Part shown: piece after piece, positions 1 through 10,360 of the stretch | Layout: every line of letters begins with the position of its first letter | Numbering within the stretch: position 1 is the first letter of the stretch | Source: Blattamonas nauphoetae | Lineage: Eukaryota > Preaxostyla > Oxymonadida | Direction of reading: 5' to 3' | Assembly (NCBI GenBank): GCA_033064195.1 | Contig: JARBJD010000045.1 | Coordinates: forward strand, 62,001 to 126,000 | DNA length: 64,000 nt | Notes under the pieces: generated by a model | What the model was told of the DNA's origin: nothing | Seen by the model: only the letters and a program-made list of their open reading frames with translations | The model's database searches: none | Made by a program: the position numbers and the translations under genes

Positions 1-1259
1 GAACTCGGCGTATTTCTACTTGTACATGGCCTTGATGATTACACTTGCGAAAATCGGAAAGGAGGGAATCAAAGATTCTTGGACGCTCGCTTCGATCTGA
101 ACAGGGAGTGACGGTGAATGAAAAGCAAACAAGGAAGGGGATGCGAGGAAGAACGAACATAGACGCGCTGTTGATGTTTGTAAGATCTCAACCAGCCCTA
201 AAATAGACTGAGCCAATCGTCGAAGGAAATTCAGAAGAATCACAACAAGCTGAAGGTCGGCTGCTGTATCTTTTGTCTTCTTTTCACTTAATTCGTCACT
301 AATCACACTGTTTTGCCTTGTGTCATTTTTACCAGCCAGGTTCTGATATCCACCCTCGCCATATCAATTATTCCATCTTTGAGATCATTGCTGCAAGAAT
401 ATGTTTGTAGAATTGATAATTCGAGGAGAAAATGATGTGGTTTGGAATGATCATCCCATTTCCATCCGAGAATTCAGTTCTCCGGACACAATTGACCTCA
501 ATCTGCTGAAATATCTCTACTCTGCCCACAGAACACCTTCCCTTGTCGTTTCGAGTCATTTTGTTGCAATGACTTGGATTTCACCCATTGCCCGGTTTTA
601 TGAACTCCCTCGGCTCCTAAATAGGAGACTGGACATTGGACTGGACATTGCCACCTCGACTGGACACAGCTTAACAGGCCAAGAGAAATTGATGAAAAAG
701 TCGAAAAAAGCCAAAATAGGAAGTCTTCGATATTTTTCAAAATTTTCCAAAAAAATTTATTCTCATCAAAAGATCCATATTGGTGAAAACTTCATGTCCG
801 AACTATGTCTGGTTGTGGAGATATGATCAAAACAAGTTTTCAAGATCCTAAGCTTAATCTGCAGGGAAATCAGTTTTTGACCCTCAATTTCCACCCAGGT
901 CCCCCCAAGAATTTTCATTTTTCGAAAAATTGTCATTTCGAGAGAAAACCATCCCAAACCACCAGAAATGAAACGAAAAAGAAAAATCTTGAACAGGCGT
1001 GGAGAAAAGTGGTTCTGAAGTTTGGATTCCCTAAGCTTAAATGTTAAGGACCTCCTATTTTGGAGCCAAAAAAGGGTCGATACCCTGACTCCGAAATAGG
1101 CGCCCCAGCCCTGGAATCCTATTTTGGAAGTTCGATTTCTCCCTCGATGATTCATGGGGGAGGGAGGAATCCAATCTCCAAATGGGTTGGACTCACTCAA
1201 ATGTGGGTTCGGAGAAATCTGGGATGGATTGAGATTTGAGTCGAAAAAAGTGTCTTTTG
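1..1259. other. 5' stretch with no supported gene
   Basis: No reading frame here has convincing protein character. The open frames overlap on both strands, are rich in Phe, Lys and Ser, and match none of the families seen later. A 12-bp motif (GACTGGACATTG) is directly repeated near 632-655. The motif CCAAAATAGGA occurs near 712 and inverted near 1112, which could be the remains of a short inverted-repeat element, but no target duplication was found. Confidence 0.4.
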
Positions 1260-1261
1260 TA

Positions 1262-1299
1262 GTCGGGTTAGATCCATGTGGTCGGGTTAGATCCGCATG
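1262..1299. repeat. 19-bp direct tandem duplication
   Basis: Two adjacent copies share GTCGGGTTAGATCC and differ only near their ends. They look like a simple local duplication, with no evidence of function. Confidence 0.7.
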
Positions 1300-1859
1300 G
1301 TAAATCATGATTTTTCACAAATCGCTCGGATTGGTGGAGATGGACGATGTCGATTGGGGAAAAGTGGGAGTGGGGGAGAAGGAGAGTGTGGGGACGATGG
1401 AAGGAGACTCGAGATTGTGAATGAGAGTGTGATTGAATCCGATCGAAGGGCATCTGGTGTCTTCAACTCACAACCATCCAAACCACAATCTTTCTGCAAC
1501 TTCATTTTGAGCTGGCTGGCTTTCAAAACATGTCGGAGACCAACACGAAGAGCATTTCGCTGAGAGTGACTGCGATATTCGGAGTGACACGAATTCGGAT
1601 CTGTGGTGTTTCAAATGATCAGAACTCCCCAATCTCTCACATTTCAAATTGAGTTGTTGAAATGTGTCTTGCGTTCATTCGAAGTCTTCGCCATCTCCCC
1701 ACTCATCCCTTCCTCTTCTACCTGAAGGGTGACAGGAAATCATCCCTGGACGATCGTTATCACTTTCTTTTCTCCTCACAATCAACCTGTGCGAGTGCAT
1801 CGTCCATCACAACAGTATCTCCATCCCACAACACCAACGACATTCCCTCAAGTCTCCGC
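1300..1859. other. Gap without a supported gene
   Basis: Only short overlapping frames are present. The sequence next to 1860 runs into membrane-family F3 copy 1. Serine- and proline-rich minus-strand frames here look like composition effects. Confidence 0.35.
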
Positions 1860-2489
1860 TCAGCCGCAACCATCACACACATCTCTTCCCCCAAACAGCA
1901 TGTGAGTGTGCTGCTTCTGCGAGACGCCTTTTCTCGTCGCTTTCAGAATCATCTCTTTCCGTCCAGTGTCTCGCAGGGCTGTGAAGGTGACGAGAGGAGA
2001 GACATTCCATAAAGCAACAATCTGGGGACATATCAGGAATGGCGACAGAATTAGACGAGACGAAGAAACGCGGATGTGGGTGTGTGTTCGCTTCAAATGA
2101 ACTGCCACCAGCACGTGCCACTCCGAGTGTGGAGAGGGGAGTGTGAAGGTGAGGGTGGTGAGGGAGAATGGACCGAGAACGGCCGTTGGTTGACACGACT
2201 TGATGTGTCTGGTATGACGAAAGTGAATGGCTTGGAAGTATCTGCAGATGGTCGAGGGTGAAGAGGAGAATGCACTCAAATCGAGTTCGGGTGAGATGGG
2301 AGGGACTTCGTTGGGTGAATGTCGATGGAGCTGGTGTCGTTCAATCAGACCAAAATCCGTCCTGACAACGGCCAGACAGACGATGTACACACAAACCAAG
2401 ATCCACAATCCAACGAAGAAAATGAATAGGAGTGTGTGTCCAGCATGCCGAGAAAGTTGTTCCATCTGATCGATCTGACAATAACCCAT
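1860..2489 (-). CDS. Membrane protein family F3, copy 1 (single-unit form)
   Basis: An uninterrupted minus-strand frame of about 209 residues from the in-frame ATG at 2489. Residues ~18-45 form a strongly hydrophobic segment (LLFIFFVGLWILVCVYIV), a likely transmembrane helix. A loop with HRHSPNEVPPISPEL follows, then a Ser/Thr/Pro/His segment reading LTTLTFTLPSPHSEWHV. That last segment lies where other copies of the family (5.4, 19.7 and 22.9 kb) hold long G-rich minisatellites, so this copy keeps the unexpanded state. The frame is also open upstream to a GTG near 2528, but that part belongs to the adjoining ARM subfamily 2 repeat. I do not recognise the family. The expanded copies are broken, so this one may be a gene or simply the least damaged duplicate. 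Confidence 0.35.
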   Translation of the reverse strand: MGYCQIDQMEQLSRHAGHTLLFIFFVGLWILVCVYIVCLAVVRTDFGLIERHQLHRHSPNEVPPISPELDLSAFSSSPSTICRYFQAIHFRHTRHIKSCQPTAVLGPFSLTTLTFTLPSPHSEWHVLVAVHLKRTHTHIRVSSSRLILSPFLICPQIVALWNVSPLVTFTALRDTGRKEMILKATRKGVSQKQHTHMLFGGRDVCDGCG

Positions 2490-2499
2490 CTTCCAAACT

Positions 2500-2815
2500 C
2501 TGTAATTCTGTCGAACAAGGATCTTCACCGATTCTCATTGTCCTCCATTGTTCAAGTCCAATTCTTGGAAAACCGTGAAGGCTTCATATGAGACAAGAGG
2601 AATCGAGATGTCCGATTCTGCAGTTGAGTTATGGCTCGAGAAAGCGAGAAAGATGGGCAGCGCACAAACACGAAGGAGAGTGGGATGTCGAGGTGTCTGA
2701 GAGCACGTGCAGTTGCGAGCAGGAGAGAGTTCAGGACGATGTTCGAGATGGACGGGGAAGTCTCGGGTGTCTGGCAAAGAGAGAGGTGGTCGATTCAGAG
2801 TGATGAGTATTGAGT
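2500..2815 (-). pseudogene. ARM subfamily 2, fragment (copy a)
   Basis: About 300 bp closely resembling the C-terminal half of ARM subfamily 2 copies at 18.3, 36.0 and 60.2 kb. The minus strand carries the family signatures DTRDFPVHLEHRPELSPAR and CSQTPRHPTLL, and the phrase ELDLNNGGQ. It joins directly to membrane family F3 at ~2500 and to a 16-bp tandem array at ~2835. Both ends of the gene are missing, so it is a duplicated fragment rather than a gene. Confidence 0.65.
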
Positions 2816-2836
2816 TGAACAGGAATTGAGGTCGAG

Positions 2837-3025
2837 TGAGATCGGCAGAGAGTGATATCGGCAGAGGATGATATCGGCAGAGGATGAGATCGGCAGAGGA
2901 TGACATCGGCAGAGGATGACATCGGCAGAGGATGACATCGGCAGAGGATGACATCGGCAGAGGAGGACATCGGCAGAGGATGACATCGGCAGAGGATGAC
3001 ATTGGCAAAGGTTGACATTGGCTGT
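2837..3025. repeat. 16-bp tandem array
   Basis: About 11-12 copies of a 16-bp unit, mostly GATGACATCGGCAGAG, with degenerate copies at both edges. It abuts the ARM subfamily 2 fragment. The unit length is not a multiple of three, so its open frames on the minus strand cycle through CRCHPLPMSSSAD-like translations and are artefacts. Confidence 0.95.
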
Positions 3026-3305
3026 GGCCGAGCATGAAAGGTGGGTTGTGCTGCTTCGTCCATTCGGGAGAGTGGATGTAGGATTGTGGGTGCGACCAGT
3101 GAGGGAGAGAGACGACCAATCCATCCTTATCTCCCCTTCTTCAGAGATGTCCACCGCAGATCCCGTCGTCCATCCAATTCATAAATCTCCACGTCACTCT
3201 TCGGCCATCACAGCTCAGTCCATTCCGAGAGTCACAACGTGCACGAGTCAACTTCGATCGTCGCATGTTTTGGGGAATCAACGAGTGGAGTGATGTTTCC
3301 TTCGA

Positions 3306-3345
3306 AAGCAAGATTTCACACAAACAGTGTTTATTGCCCAAAAGA
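3306..3345. repeat. R2 linker repeat, short copy
   Basis: ACACAAACAGTGTTTATTG followed by CCCAAAAGA matches the R2 linker near 20245, 26660, 29412 and 61155. It lies on the 3' side of the ARM-like gene copy at 3377-4458, as in the other copies. Confidence 0.6.
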
Positions 3346-3376
3346 GCTCGGTCGGTGCACTCCTTCTTGTCTGCGT

Positions 3377-4458
3377 CTAATAACGTCGTGGAAGGTTCAT
3401 GCCCTGCTTGTTGCTCAAGTGAAATGAATAGAAAATGAAATTTCGAACAAAAGTGGAGTACTCGTCTTGGCAGTTCAGCAGCTTTTGTTCCATCACATCT
3501 TCAAAACCCTCCATTCTCAGCATTCGATAAATTTTCTTCTCCATCTGTTGCACTTCTCCCCTTTTTTGTTCCAGTCTCGCTGGGTATTGTTCATTTCATA
3601 CAGAAAATACCAGATTGATTCATCATATTCGAAGAATGTGAGACAACTTGGGATCGTGAGGAAGACGGGCATATGAAGAACAAAGTCCATTGTGAGTTGA
3701 TAATACGGAGATATTCGGATGATTGTGGCAAGTAAAGCCATGATCTCATTCCGTTGGTCACCATCGACGATCGAATATCGGTTCACGCACAAATGCTGAA
3801 GATACTTCTCCGAAGGCGCGAGAACTTGCTTCAGAACAGTCTCGTGAACAGCTTGTTGTTCATTCACATCTTCAATTTCGAGAACTTCGAGATAAAGTGA
3901 GGTTGCGAGGGAGACAGAATAGTTGACGATTTCCATGAGATGGAGGTGGAGATCGACACCCTCGGTGAATGATAGAGTCAATGGATTGAGAGTGTTGACG
4001 AGTTGATGGATCAGATCAGCTTTGACGAGGGGGAGTCGGACTTCGGCTGAACAATTCAAATACAGTCTTGCGAGCGTCATCATTGCTGCGTTGGTGATGG
4101 TCTGATTGGCCGACGAAAGGAGTACACCGATGGAGTAGATGAAGGTTCTCGAAGATTCGTTCGTGGTTCGCCCAAGACTGTTGAGAAAAACATCGGCGTC
4201 TTCTTCAAAATCTGGATCCACATATTCGAAAAGTTTCAAAGCTTTTGCTTCCAGAGAGTCATCAAGAGCAGGCATGATCTTCACAGTGGCAACGAGAGAC
4301 AGAAATATTACGGCCTTTTCGTCTCTATATTCCAGTTCTTCTTGTTCATCTCAATTCAGAAAAGGAGAGCAGTCTGGGGGAGATAGAAAGAAGAGAGAAG
4401 AGATACTATCGCAAGGAGAATCAGTGGAGGTTGATGTTTTCTTGTTAATCACTGTCAT
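3377..4458 (-). pseudogene. ARM-like family, copy 1 (broken)
   Basis: A full-length family member on the minus strand: start at 4458 (MTVINKKTSTSTD), conserved core LPLVKADLIHQLVNTLNPL, QQAVHETVLKQV, PSEKYLQHLCVNRYSIVDG, YYQLTMDFVLHMPVFLTIPS, a YRMLRMEGFEDVM tail and the usual GMNLP end with a TAG stop. It is damaged twice. The Trp of the conserved FLNW motif is a TGA codon, and a frame change after NTQRDWNKKGE (near 3555) moves the tail into another frame. The helical, leucine-rich repeats suggest an armadillo/HEAT-type alpha-solenoid, which is an inference from pattern. The promoter-like motif upstream is intact (4483-4497). Confidence 0.85.
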
Positions 4459-4482
4459 TCTTTCTGATTGAACGGTTAAAGT

Positions 4483-4497
4483 CTCGTTATGGGTCAG
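4483..4497 (-). promoter_or_regulatory. Conserved CCATAACGAG motif upstream of ARM copy 1
   Basis: On the coding strand CTGACCCATAACGAG ends exactly 24 nt before the ATG at 4458. The same motif and spacing occur before the other ARM-like copies. It may be a core promoter or initiator, or simply inherited with the duplicated block. Confidence 0.45.
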
Positions 4498-4899
4498 ATC
4501 AAGAAAGAAAGTTACAATGAGAGTGAGATGAAATAGACGTCCAAAAGGAAGAACAAATAATCACATCATGATAAGGAAGGGAAGCGACGAATTAAGATGA
4601 AGTTTGGATGGAGAACGAGCAATTGATGAGAACAAGTCGTTTCAAACAACGACACAAAGACGTGGCAGGGTGATTCTGGCTTCGCTTGTGTGCATGTCAT
4701 AGTTTCGCTCTGTGGAAGGACACAACAAGAAGACTCCTGTCCAACTGACGAAAAAGCGCATCTTCTTCGACGCACACGATGATGCGTCCATCAACTTCGG
4801 TAAACTCGTTCCAAACACAACACCATCACTGACGAAGGACGATGAGAGAAGCGGAAGAGTGGCGACTCAAACGTCCGTATGATCGTATTCTGGAAGCAT

Positions 4900-5110
4900 T
4901 CTAGCGAAGATCAACGAATGTGTCCAGTGTGGTTGAGAGTGATCGAGTCAGTTCCACATCAGCTCGACAATTCTTCGTCATTTGTCCATCACTCTTCAAA
5001 TCAAAACACAACAGAGCGAGAGAGTGGTGTTGAAATCGGGAGAAACGAGGAAGAGGGGCGGGAGATGGTTGAGTGTGGAGAGCGAAGAGTGTGGTGGCGT
5101 TCCAGTGTTC
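4900..5110. repeat. R1 linker repeat, copy 1
   Basis: About 200 bp containing CACAACAGAGCGAGAGAGTG and GAAACGAGGAAGAGGGGCGG, repeated near 11400, 17300, 19200, 23650 and 48450. It lies between family F3 sequence and the 3' side of ARM-like genes in most copies. I see no credible gene in it. Confidence 0.85.
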
Positions 5111-5414
5111 CCGAACCAGTTGCGGCAAGTTCTGCAAGTTCATTCCAAGTTTGAAGTTCAAGTTGATCGATTAGTCAACGGTGTTCTCTCTCATTCAATC
5201 GAGAAGCAGTTGCTTCGGGTGGACGATGACGAGCGACGATCAGAGCGATGTGTAGCCACGCAACCAGTGCGTCATGGTGAGCGAGGGAGGATGTGTGGCG
5301 AGTGATAATCTGGGGATAAATCGGGAATGGGGACAGATTCAGACAAGACGATGAGAAGTAGATGCGGGCGTGCATGCTTCGAAGTAATGACTGACTTGCG
5401 GCACGCACTACACC
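5111..5414 (-). pseudogene. Membrane family F3, copy 2 (fragment)
   Basis: Minus-strand sequence matches F3 copies at 19.5 and 22.8 kb: HDALVAWLHIALIVARH corresponds to NVALVAWLLVALIVAVFVHS in the 22.8-kb copy, a predicted membrane segment. Signatures shared with copy 1 (ICPQI, LSP) follow. The frame runs into the G-rich minisatellite at 5415, where the gene is destroyed by repeat expansion. Confidence 0.55.
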
Positions 5415-5528
5415 GAGTGTGGTAAGAGGAGAGGCAGAGGCGAGTGGGAGGGTGGGGTGGTGAGGGAGAGGCAGTGGGAGGGTGTGGGTGGTGAGGGAGA
5501 GGCAGACGGGAGTGGGAGGGTGTGGGTG
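5415..5528. repeat. G-rich ~37-bp minisatellite, array A1 (left part)
   Basis: Units of the form GAGGGAGAGGCAGAGGGGAG then TGGGAGGGTGTGGGTGGT, G-rich on the plus strand. The array is cut by element M1 at 5528/8904. The last 9 bp before M1 (GTGTGGGTG, 5520-5528) are duplicated at 8904-8912. Confidence 0.95.
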
Positions 5529-5652
5529 GGGTAAGTCTAGACTCAGATCTGAAAAAGTCTAGACGCAGATCTGCAGATCGGTCTAGGCGCAGATCTGAAA
5601 GTCTACACGCAGATCTCATTTGTTTCGTTGATATAATAGTTTATAGAACCGA
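5529..5652 (+). repeat. M1 left terminal inverted repeat
   Basis: 124 bp containing about four sub-repeats of the type GTCTAGACGCAGATCTG with small changes, then an AT-rich tail ending ATAGAACCGA. It pairs with 8780-8903. Sub-repeats in TIRs often serve as transposase-binding arrays. Confidence 0.95.
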
Positions 5653-5818
5653 ACACCTCAATATCCACATCATTTCCTTTTTCTTTGCTCATTTCTTATT
5701 TTCTGACATTTTTCCATTCTGGCTTCAATGTGGTCAAAGAGATCCTGGGTTGATCTTGTTCATTTCCATCCTATTACAGCTTCTTTCAATGAGATACTCT
5801 TCCGTACATTCGTCCGGA

Positions 5819-8630
5819 ATGTTGTCGTCTGGTTCACGTGCATATGTCCGTCCCAACTCTCCGTCTTCTCAACACCCCCAGCATTTCATTTTCCATTGGC
5901 CTGCGCTTAACTACGACAAAGACAAACACCCACTCTATGGTGGACTATTACCAGATTTGAACGCGCTTCATGTGGAAACATCGATAACAAACAGCAGCTT
6001 CACCAGAATGAACGACGACAAACAAACTCTCGCATGGAAGTCGTATTGCCACGATATGATCTTCCCGTCTGACAGTTTTGATTCACGGACAACGACAACA
6101 ACAACAATCTTGGTCACACGATGCATTTTCAGGAATATAAATGCCCAATAGGGACGGGATGGAGGAGCGCTCTGTTTCAAGGGCAGGGACACGGTAATGG
6201 TGACCCATTGCACCTTCACCAACTGCCGAACGAATGCAGACGCAGGAGCAGTTGGGTATTATACAGGAAACACGTATTATCATGCTTTCAACATCCATTC
6301 GGATTGACAAGCAGATGGATGGGCCGGCGGTGTTGTGATGGATGGAGGGGATATTCTTGGCACAAATCGTGATTGCTATTACACAAACTGCACAAATCTC
6401 AAAAAGGATGAAATATACATTGGAGCTGGACTCCACTGTAACCATGTCAAGAAAGCCCGATACATTTCCAACTGTTGGTTCGAAAAATGCAGCTCGGGAG
6501 GTGAAGGGGGTGGACTAGCTCTCCAAAATGACAAAAATACTACAGTTGTCAGTTGCAGATTCACCAAAAACAAGGCAAAATATCGAGCGGCATCGATCAT
6601 GCTCATGGAGCAAGCACCAGATACATAAACCCAATTAGAGTGAATTATTGTCTTTTCCACAATAATTTGGGATACGACCAAGGAAATGACGTGTCTCTAA
6701 CAGCAAGTTGGTTCCAAGATGGGGTCGACCGATTGCTGATCTTCACGGATTGCTGGACAGTGTTATCTGAACCCAGAGTCGGTCGAAAGAACGAGACTCG
6801 GGACGGAGTGGACAAAACTTTATGTTCGCGGATCCATTACCCGGAGTTGGTGACAGCGAGCCACGGCGGGGCGGATGACATGAAATGGTGCTGGGCAAAC
6901 ATCCACAAATGCCGAATAGTCGCTTTCTCGCTCGATGTGACGGAGTACGTTGCTGTGACGCATCTGCTGATCGAAGAGGGTGGATACGACGACAACGAGA
7001 TGAGTGTGGCCACTACGAACTGTTCTGCAAGTCTTTCCAACAATCGCTTGTTCGTGTTGTGAACAACGTCGCCAGAATCATGTTTTATTCGTCTGTCGAG
7101 CTGGGATTCGACGCGATCATGCCGAAACCACTGGCAATCACATCTCGAACCCATCCGGGTGAAATGAGTGTCCTTTCGAGTGGACAAATTGTGCAAAGTC
7201 ACGCGGGAACCACCACACTCGACACGATCCTTTTCTCTCTCCCAGCCACTTCAACGCGAACTGAGCTGTTTCTTGTGACGAGTGGGAAACTGAACGTGAA
7301 ATCGTGCTCGCTTTCGTCTGTTTCGGGAACGATTCCGTTTGGAGTCCTGAATGTGACGGGAGGAACTGTGGAACTGTTGTCTTTGACTCCTTCTGCGCAA
7401 ACCGTCTCGACTCTTCCGTTTTCTTTTGATGGGACGACCAAAACAAGTCTGACTTCGCTCTCCCTGACAGACACAAACACACCATCAAACGAATTGATGA
7501 AGATTGTCGGAGCGATGCAATCATCACCAATCATAATCAAGAATTCGGAATTCTCGAAAACAACAGCAACCCAACAGCAGATCCTCTCGACGCAGAATCA
7601 ATCTGCTCCAATCTGTTCGTGGTCATCTGGAGCACTCTCGTACGCAACATGCACAGCCATTATCACCTCCACCCGACTCGCTGGACTGACAAATGGCGGG
7701 ATTGTTGTGATTGGAGCGACCGTCACACTGGCACAATGCACATTCCAGCAGAATGGAAAGACCCCAACCGACGCAGACTTCCCGTCGCTTCAAAGGAACA
7801 TCGTATGCAGTGGGGGAGGAAGCGTGATTGTGAGTTCGGCTGCTGGAGGAGATGGTGTTGATCCTGACTCCCATTTCTGGATTTCTGAACACGACTGCAC
7901 TGTGACGCTTCCGAATCCACAGTCGAACACGCCATACGCCGCTCCAACACTATCAGATGCTGTTTATTCAGCCAACGACACCCATCTCACCGCCGCACTG
8001 ACAGGAACCCTTCTCTTCCCGTGCGGATTGAAGTTGAGCGTGTTTGACATGCCCGAATACCTCGTTGATCGGAAAACAGTGGTGTCTGAGATTGTGGAAG
8101 TGAGTTGGACAGAAACTGAAATCTCGATTGTCTTGGATCGAACTGATTTCCCAACTTTGAACGAGATGCTTGCGTGGCGAGCAGCTGTGCTGTTCGGGCC
8201 AGACAACTCGAAACAAACAGACGCAGTTCGAATCAAAGATGGAGAAGAATTCCTTGTTCCCATCCCGCCCCCTCCACCCCCACCACCCGCCGACCCAACA
8301 CCAGATCCACCCCCAACTGACCCAACTGATCCCCCATCTCCTCCTGTTGACCCAGTCGACCCAAAGGACCCCGCAGAAGGCGGGCTGAAGTTCCCGATGT
8401 GGCTGATTGGGATGATTGTTGGTGCCCTCGTCGCAGCTGTCGCTGTCGTCGTTGTTGTGATTGTCGTTCGTCGCAACTCGCAGCCAAAACATAGTGTGTA
8501 TCTCTACATTGAATTGGATGAAGAGAATTCGCACCAACCAGGTCGATTCGAGACAGCAACGATGAATTGTGTGAAACTGGAATGCACACTCGCTCTGGAA
8601 GCGTTGAAAAGTCAACTCATAGATCAATGA
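5819..8630 (+). pseudogene. Pmp-like beta-helix surface protein, carried by M1
   Basis: A large surface-type protein. Blocks such as GRDGGALCFKG, CTFTNC, GEGGGLALQND and CRFTKNKAKY are typical of right-handed parallel beta-helix (Pmp-like) repeats. They are followed by an extracellular beta-rich region, a Pro-rich stalk (PIPPPPPPPPADPTPDPPP, ~8262-8350), a transmembrane helix (WLIGMIVGALVAAVAVVVVV, ~8399-8465), a basic stop-transfer and a ~40-residue cytoplasmic tail ending at TGA 8628-8630. The last 520 codons are open, but the N-terminal half has in-frame stops near 6149 (TAG) and 6309 (TGA) and frame changes near 6600 and 7060. Introns could explain the frame changes but not the stops. The whole gene lies between the M1 TIRs, so it moved as cargo. 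Confidence 0.75.
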
Positions 8631-8779
8631 CAGCAAAATGTTGGACCATATTTTATTGCTCTTTGTGATCATACCCCTTTTTCCATTTTCAACTCGACCA
8701 GAATCCCGTCTCATTAATAACTCTCGTCTTTTGACCCGAAACAATTATTTCATCATTTCACATCATTTATTCTTCTCAA

Positions 8780-8903
8780 TCGGTTCTATAAACTATTATA
8801 TCAACGAAACAAATGAGATCTGCGTGTAGACTTTCAGATCTGCGCCAAGACCGATCTGCAGATCTGCGTCTAGACTTTTTCAGATCTGAGTCTAGACCTA
8901 CCC
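8780..8903 (-). repeat. M1 right terminal inverted repeat
   Basis: Reverse complement of 5529-5652 with two differences, ending CTACCC and followed by the second copy of the 9-bp duplication at 8904-8912. Confidence 0.95.
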
Positions 8904-9002
8904 GTGTGGGTGGTGAGGGGAGAGGCAGATGGGAGTGGGAGGGTGTGGGTGGCGAGGGAGCAGGAAGAGGGGAGTGGGAGGGTGTGGGTGGTGAGGAAGA
9001 GG
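8904..9002. repeat. G-rich minisatellite, array A1 (middle part)
   Basis: A short run of the same ~37-bp units lies between elements M1 and M5. It ends with GGAAGAGG at 8995-9002, the 8-bp duplication created by M5. Confidence 0.9.
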
Positions 9003-10360
9003 GGGACTGACTATAGTACATCAGCAATACCATCTATAGTTCATCAGAGGCCCATAACTTCATTTTATCAGATCTTGTCTCCCTTCCCCTTTTCACGTCA
9101 TGTCCATCTCTTTCATCACCTTTGAGAGAGAAATACGCGGCATCCATCAAAACAAGTCATGACTGTCCCTTTGAACGAACTGCCATGAAGAACTGATCAC
9201 CCACGGTAAAAGAATCGGCATTTCGACTACGACCAATACAGATGTAAGTATTCAATAATAACGCGCAGAACTCCAATGAAAATGACGTTTTGTCCTCACT
9301 TGGCTTCTCAGCGCATTGTTTTGAGGATAGTCAGAGTGACACAGCTAATCGCGAAAATCTGAAAGGTCTCCGCTCTTTCTATTTGAAAAAACTCATCAGA
9401 TGCTCAAAAAATCTATCAGCGATGGATTTCTTACCTTCTTTGACATATAACTCTCTGATTTAAAGTGCAGGTACGATGCTTCTCATCATGTCTCGACTTG
9501 TTTTAATCTGGTCCAAGGTTTCTGCTCATCATTTATGAAGGATACGTCTCAACAAATATTGATGTCATTCTGTAGGTTTTCGAACATATTTAATGGAAGA
9601 TCCTCCCAAATGAAGTGTCTTTCTGACTACTCAGCAATTATTCGGGTGTTTGACAGTTCATCACTGTTCATGTCTTCCTTTACACATTCTCAATCATTCT
9701 CTCGCAATTTCAATCCTCAAAATCAAAGGATACATTCACTCGAATCATCTCCCTTTCAAACGCGATCGTCGTAGAGCTATCTCAGACTTTCCTTTCAATG
9801 AAGTTCATCCCTTGCACTGTTGTTGATCATGTGACTCGATCCTCGAGATGTGTCGTCTTCTTTCTTCTGAATATCGACTTTCTTGCCGATTCTGTCTCTC
9901 CACATTTCAGACAGTCCTCGTCCCATTCAGCACTTTCTTTAATTTATCTCCCTCCCAGAATGCTTCATCGACTTGTGACCTTCCATCGCTCCAACTTTCA
10001 CCACTATTGTCAATCACTATCGCTTGATAGCACGATCACAGTCCAGATTTATGATTTCTACACTCTTGGAGCACAATTTCATTCTCTCACTCTTCAGCAA
10101 GGTTCCTCTCACTGCATATTGCTCATTTTTGTGGTTAAGCCTCTCAGCCTTCTCTTTAACTGACCCACATCATCTTTTTCCACTCATCAACAGAACTGGT
10201 CTTTCAAACAAACCATACTCGCCTCAAAACAGTTTTCTTCTTCATTTTGTGTCCTTTTTCGTGCTTTTTAGCGAAAAGAAGTCGATAAGCCTCACGCATC
10301 TCGAATTGTGGGATGCTGATGAACTTTAGTTGAAACTACTGATGAACTATAGACAGTCCC
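9003..10360. mobile_element. M5: TIR element with 8-bp target duplication
   Basis: A 1358-bp insertion in the minisatellite, bounded by GGGACTG(A/T)CTATAG inverted ends; a second CTATAGTTCATCAG-type repeat lies just inside. The flanking 8-bp direct repeat GGAAGAGG (8995-9002 and 10361-10368) collapses to a normal minisatellite unit when the element is removed. An 8-bp duplication fits hAT-like or related DNA transposons. The interior is AT-rich with short Phe/Ser/His-rich plus-strand frames (9535-10330) and no recognisable protein, so it is probably non-autonomous. Confidence 0.8.

Larger units (their letters stand above)
5529..8903. mobile_element. M1: TIR element carrying a Pmp-like gene, 9-bp target duplication
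   Basis: A 3375-bp element with 124-bp terminal inverted repeats (5529-5652 and 8780-8903) differing at only two positions and starting GGGTA. It is flanked by the perfect 9-bp direct repeat GTGTGGGTG (5520-5528 and 8904-8912). Removing the element and one duplicate restores an ordinary minisatellite unit, so the insertion is genuine. TIR length, sub-repeats and a 9-bp duplication fit Mutator-like elements; a Merlin-type origin is the alternative. No transposase is present. The interior is a Pmp-like surface-protein pseudogene, so M1 is non-autonomous and gene-carrying, like plant Pack-MULEs. The near-identical TIRs suggest a fairly recent insertion. Confidence 0.9.

Noticed and set aside
766-1308. 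180-codon minus-strand frame
   Set aside because: Overlaps plus-strand frames, includes the 19-bp tandem duplication, and shows no family signature.
2837-3025. Possible CRISPR array
   Set aside because: Repeats are contiguous with no unique spacers. The same holds for the 37-bp and 40-bp arrays, and the genome is eukaryotic.
2535-3154. Frames with repeated CRCHPLPMSSSAD text
   Set aside because: Translation of the 16-bp tandem array in all three phases, not a protein.
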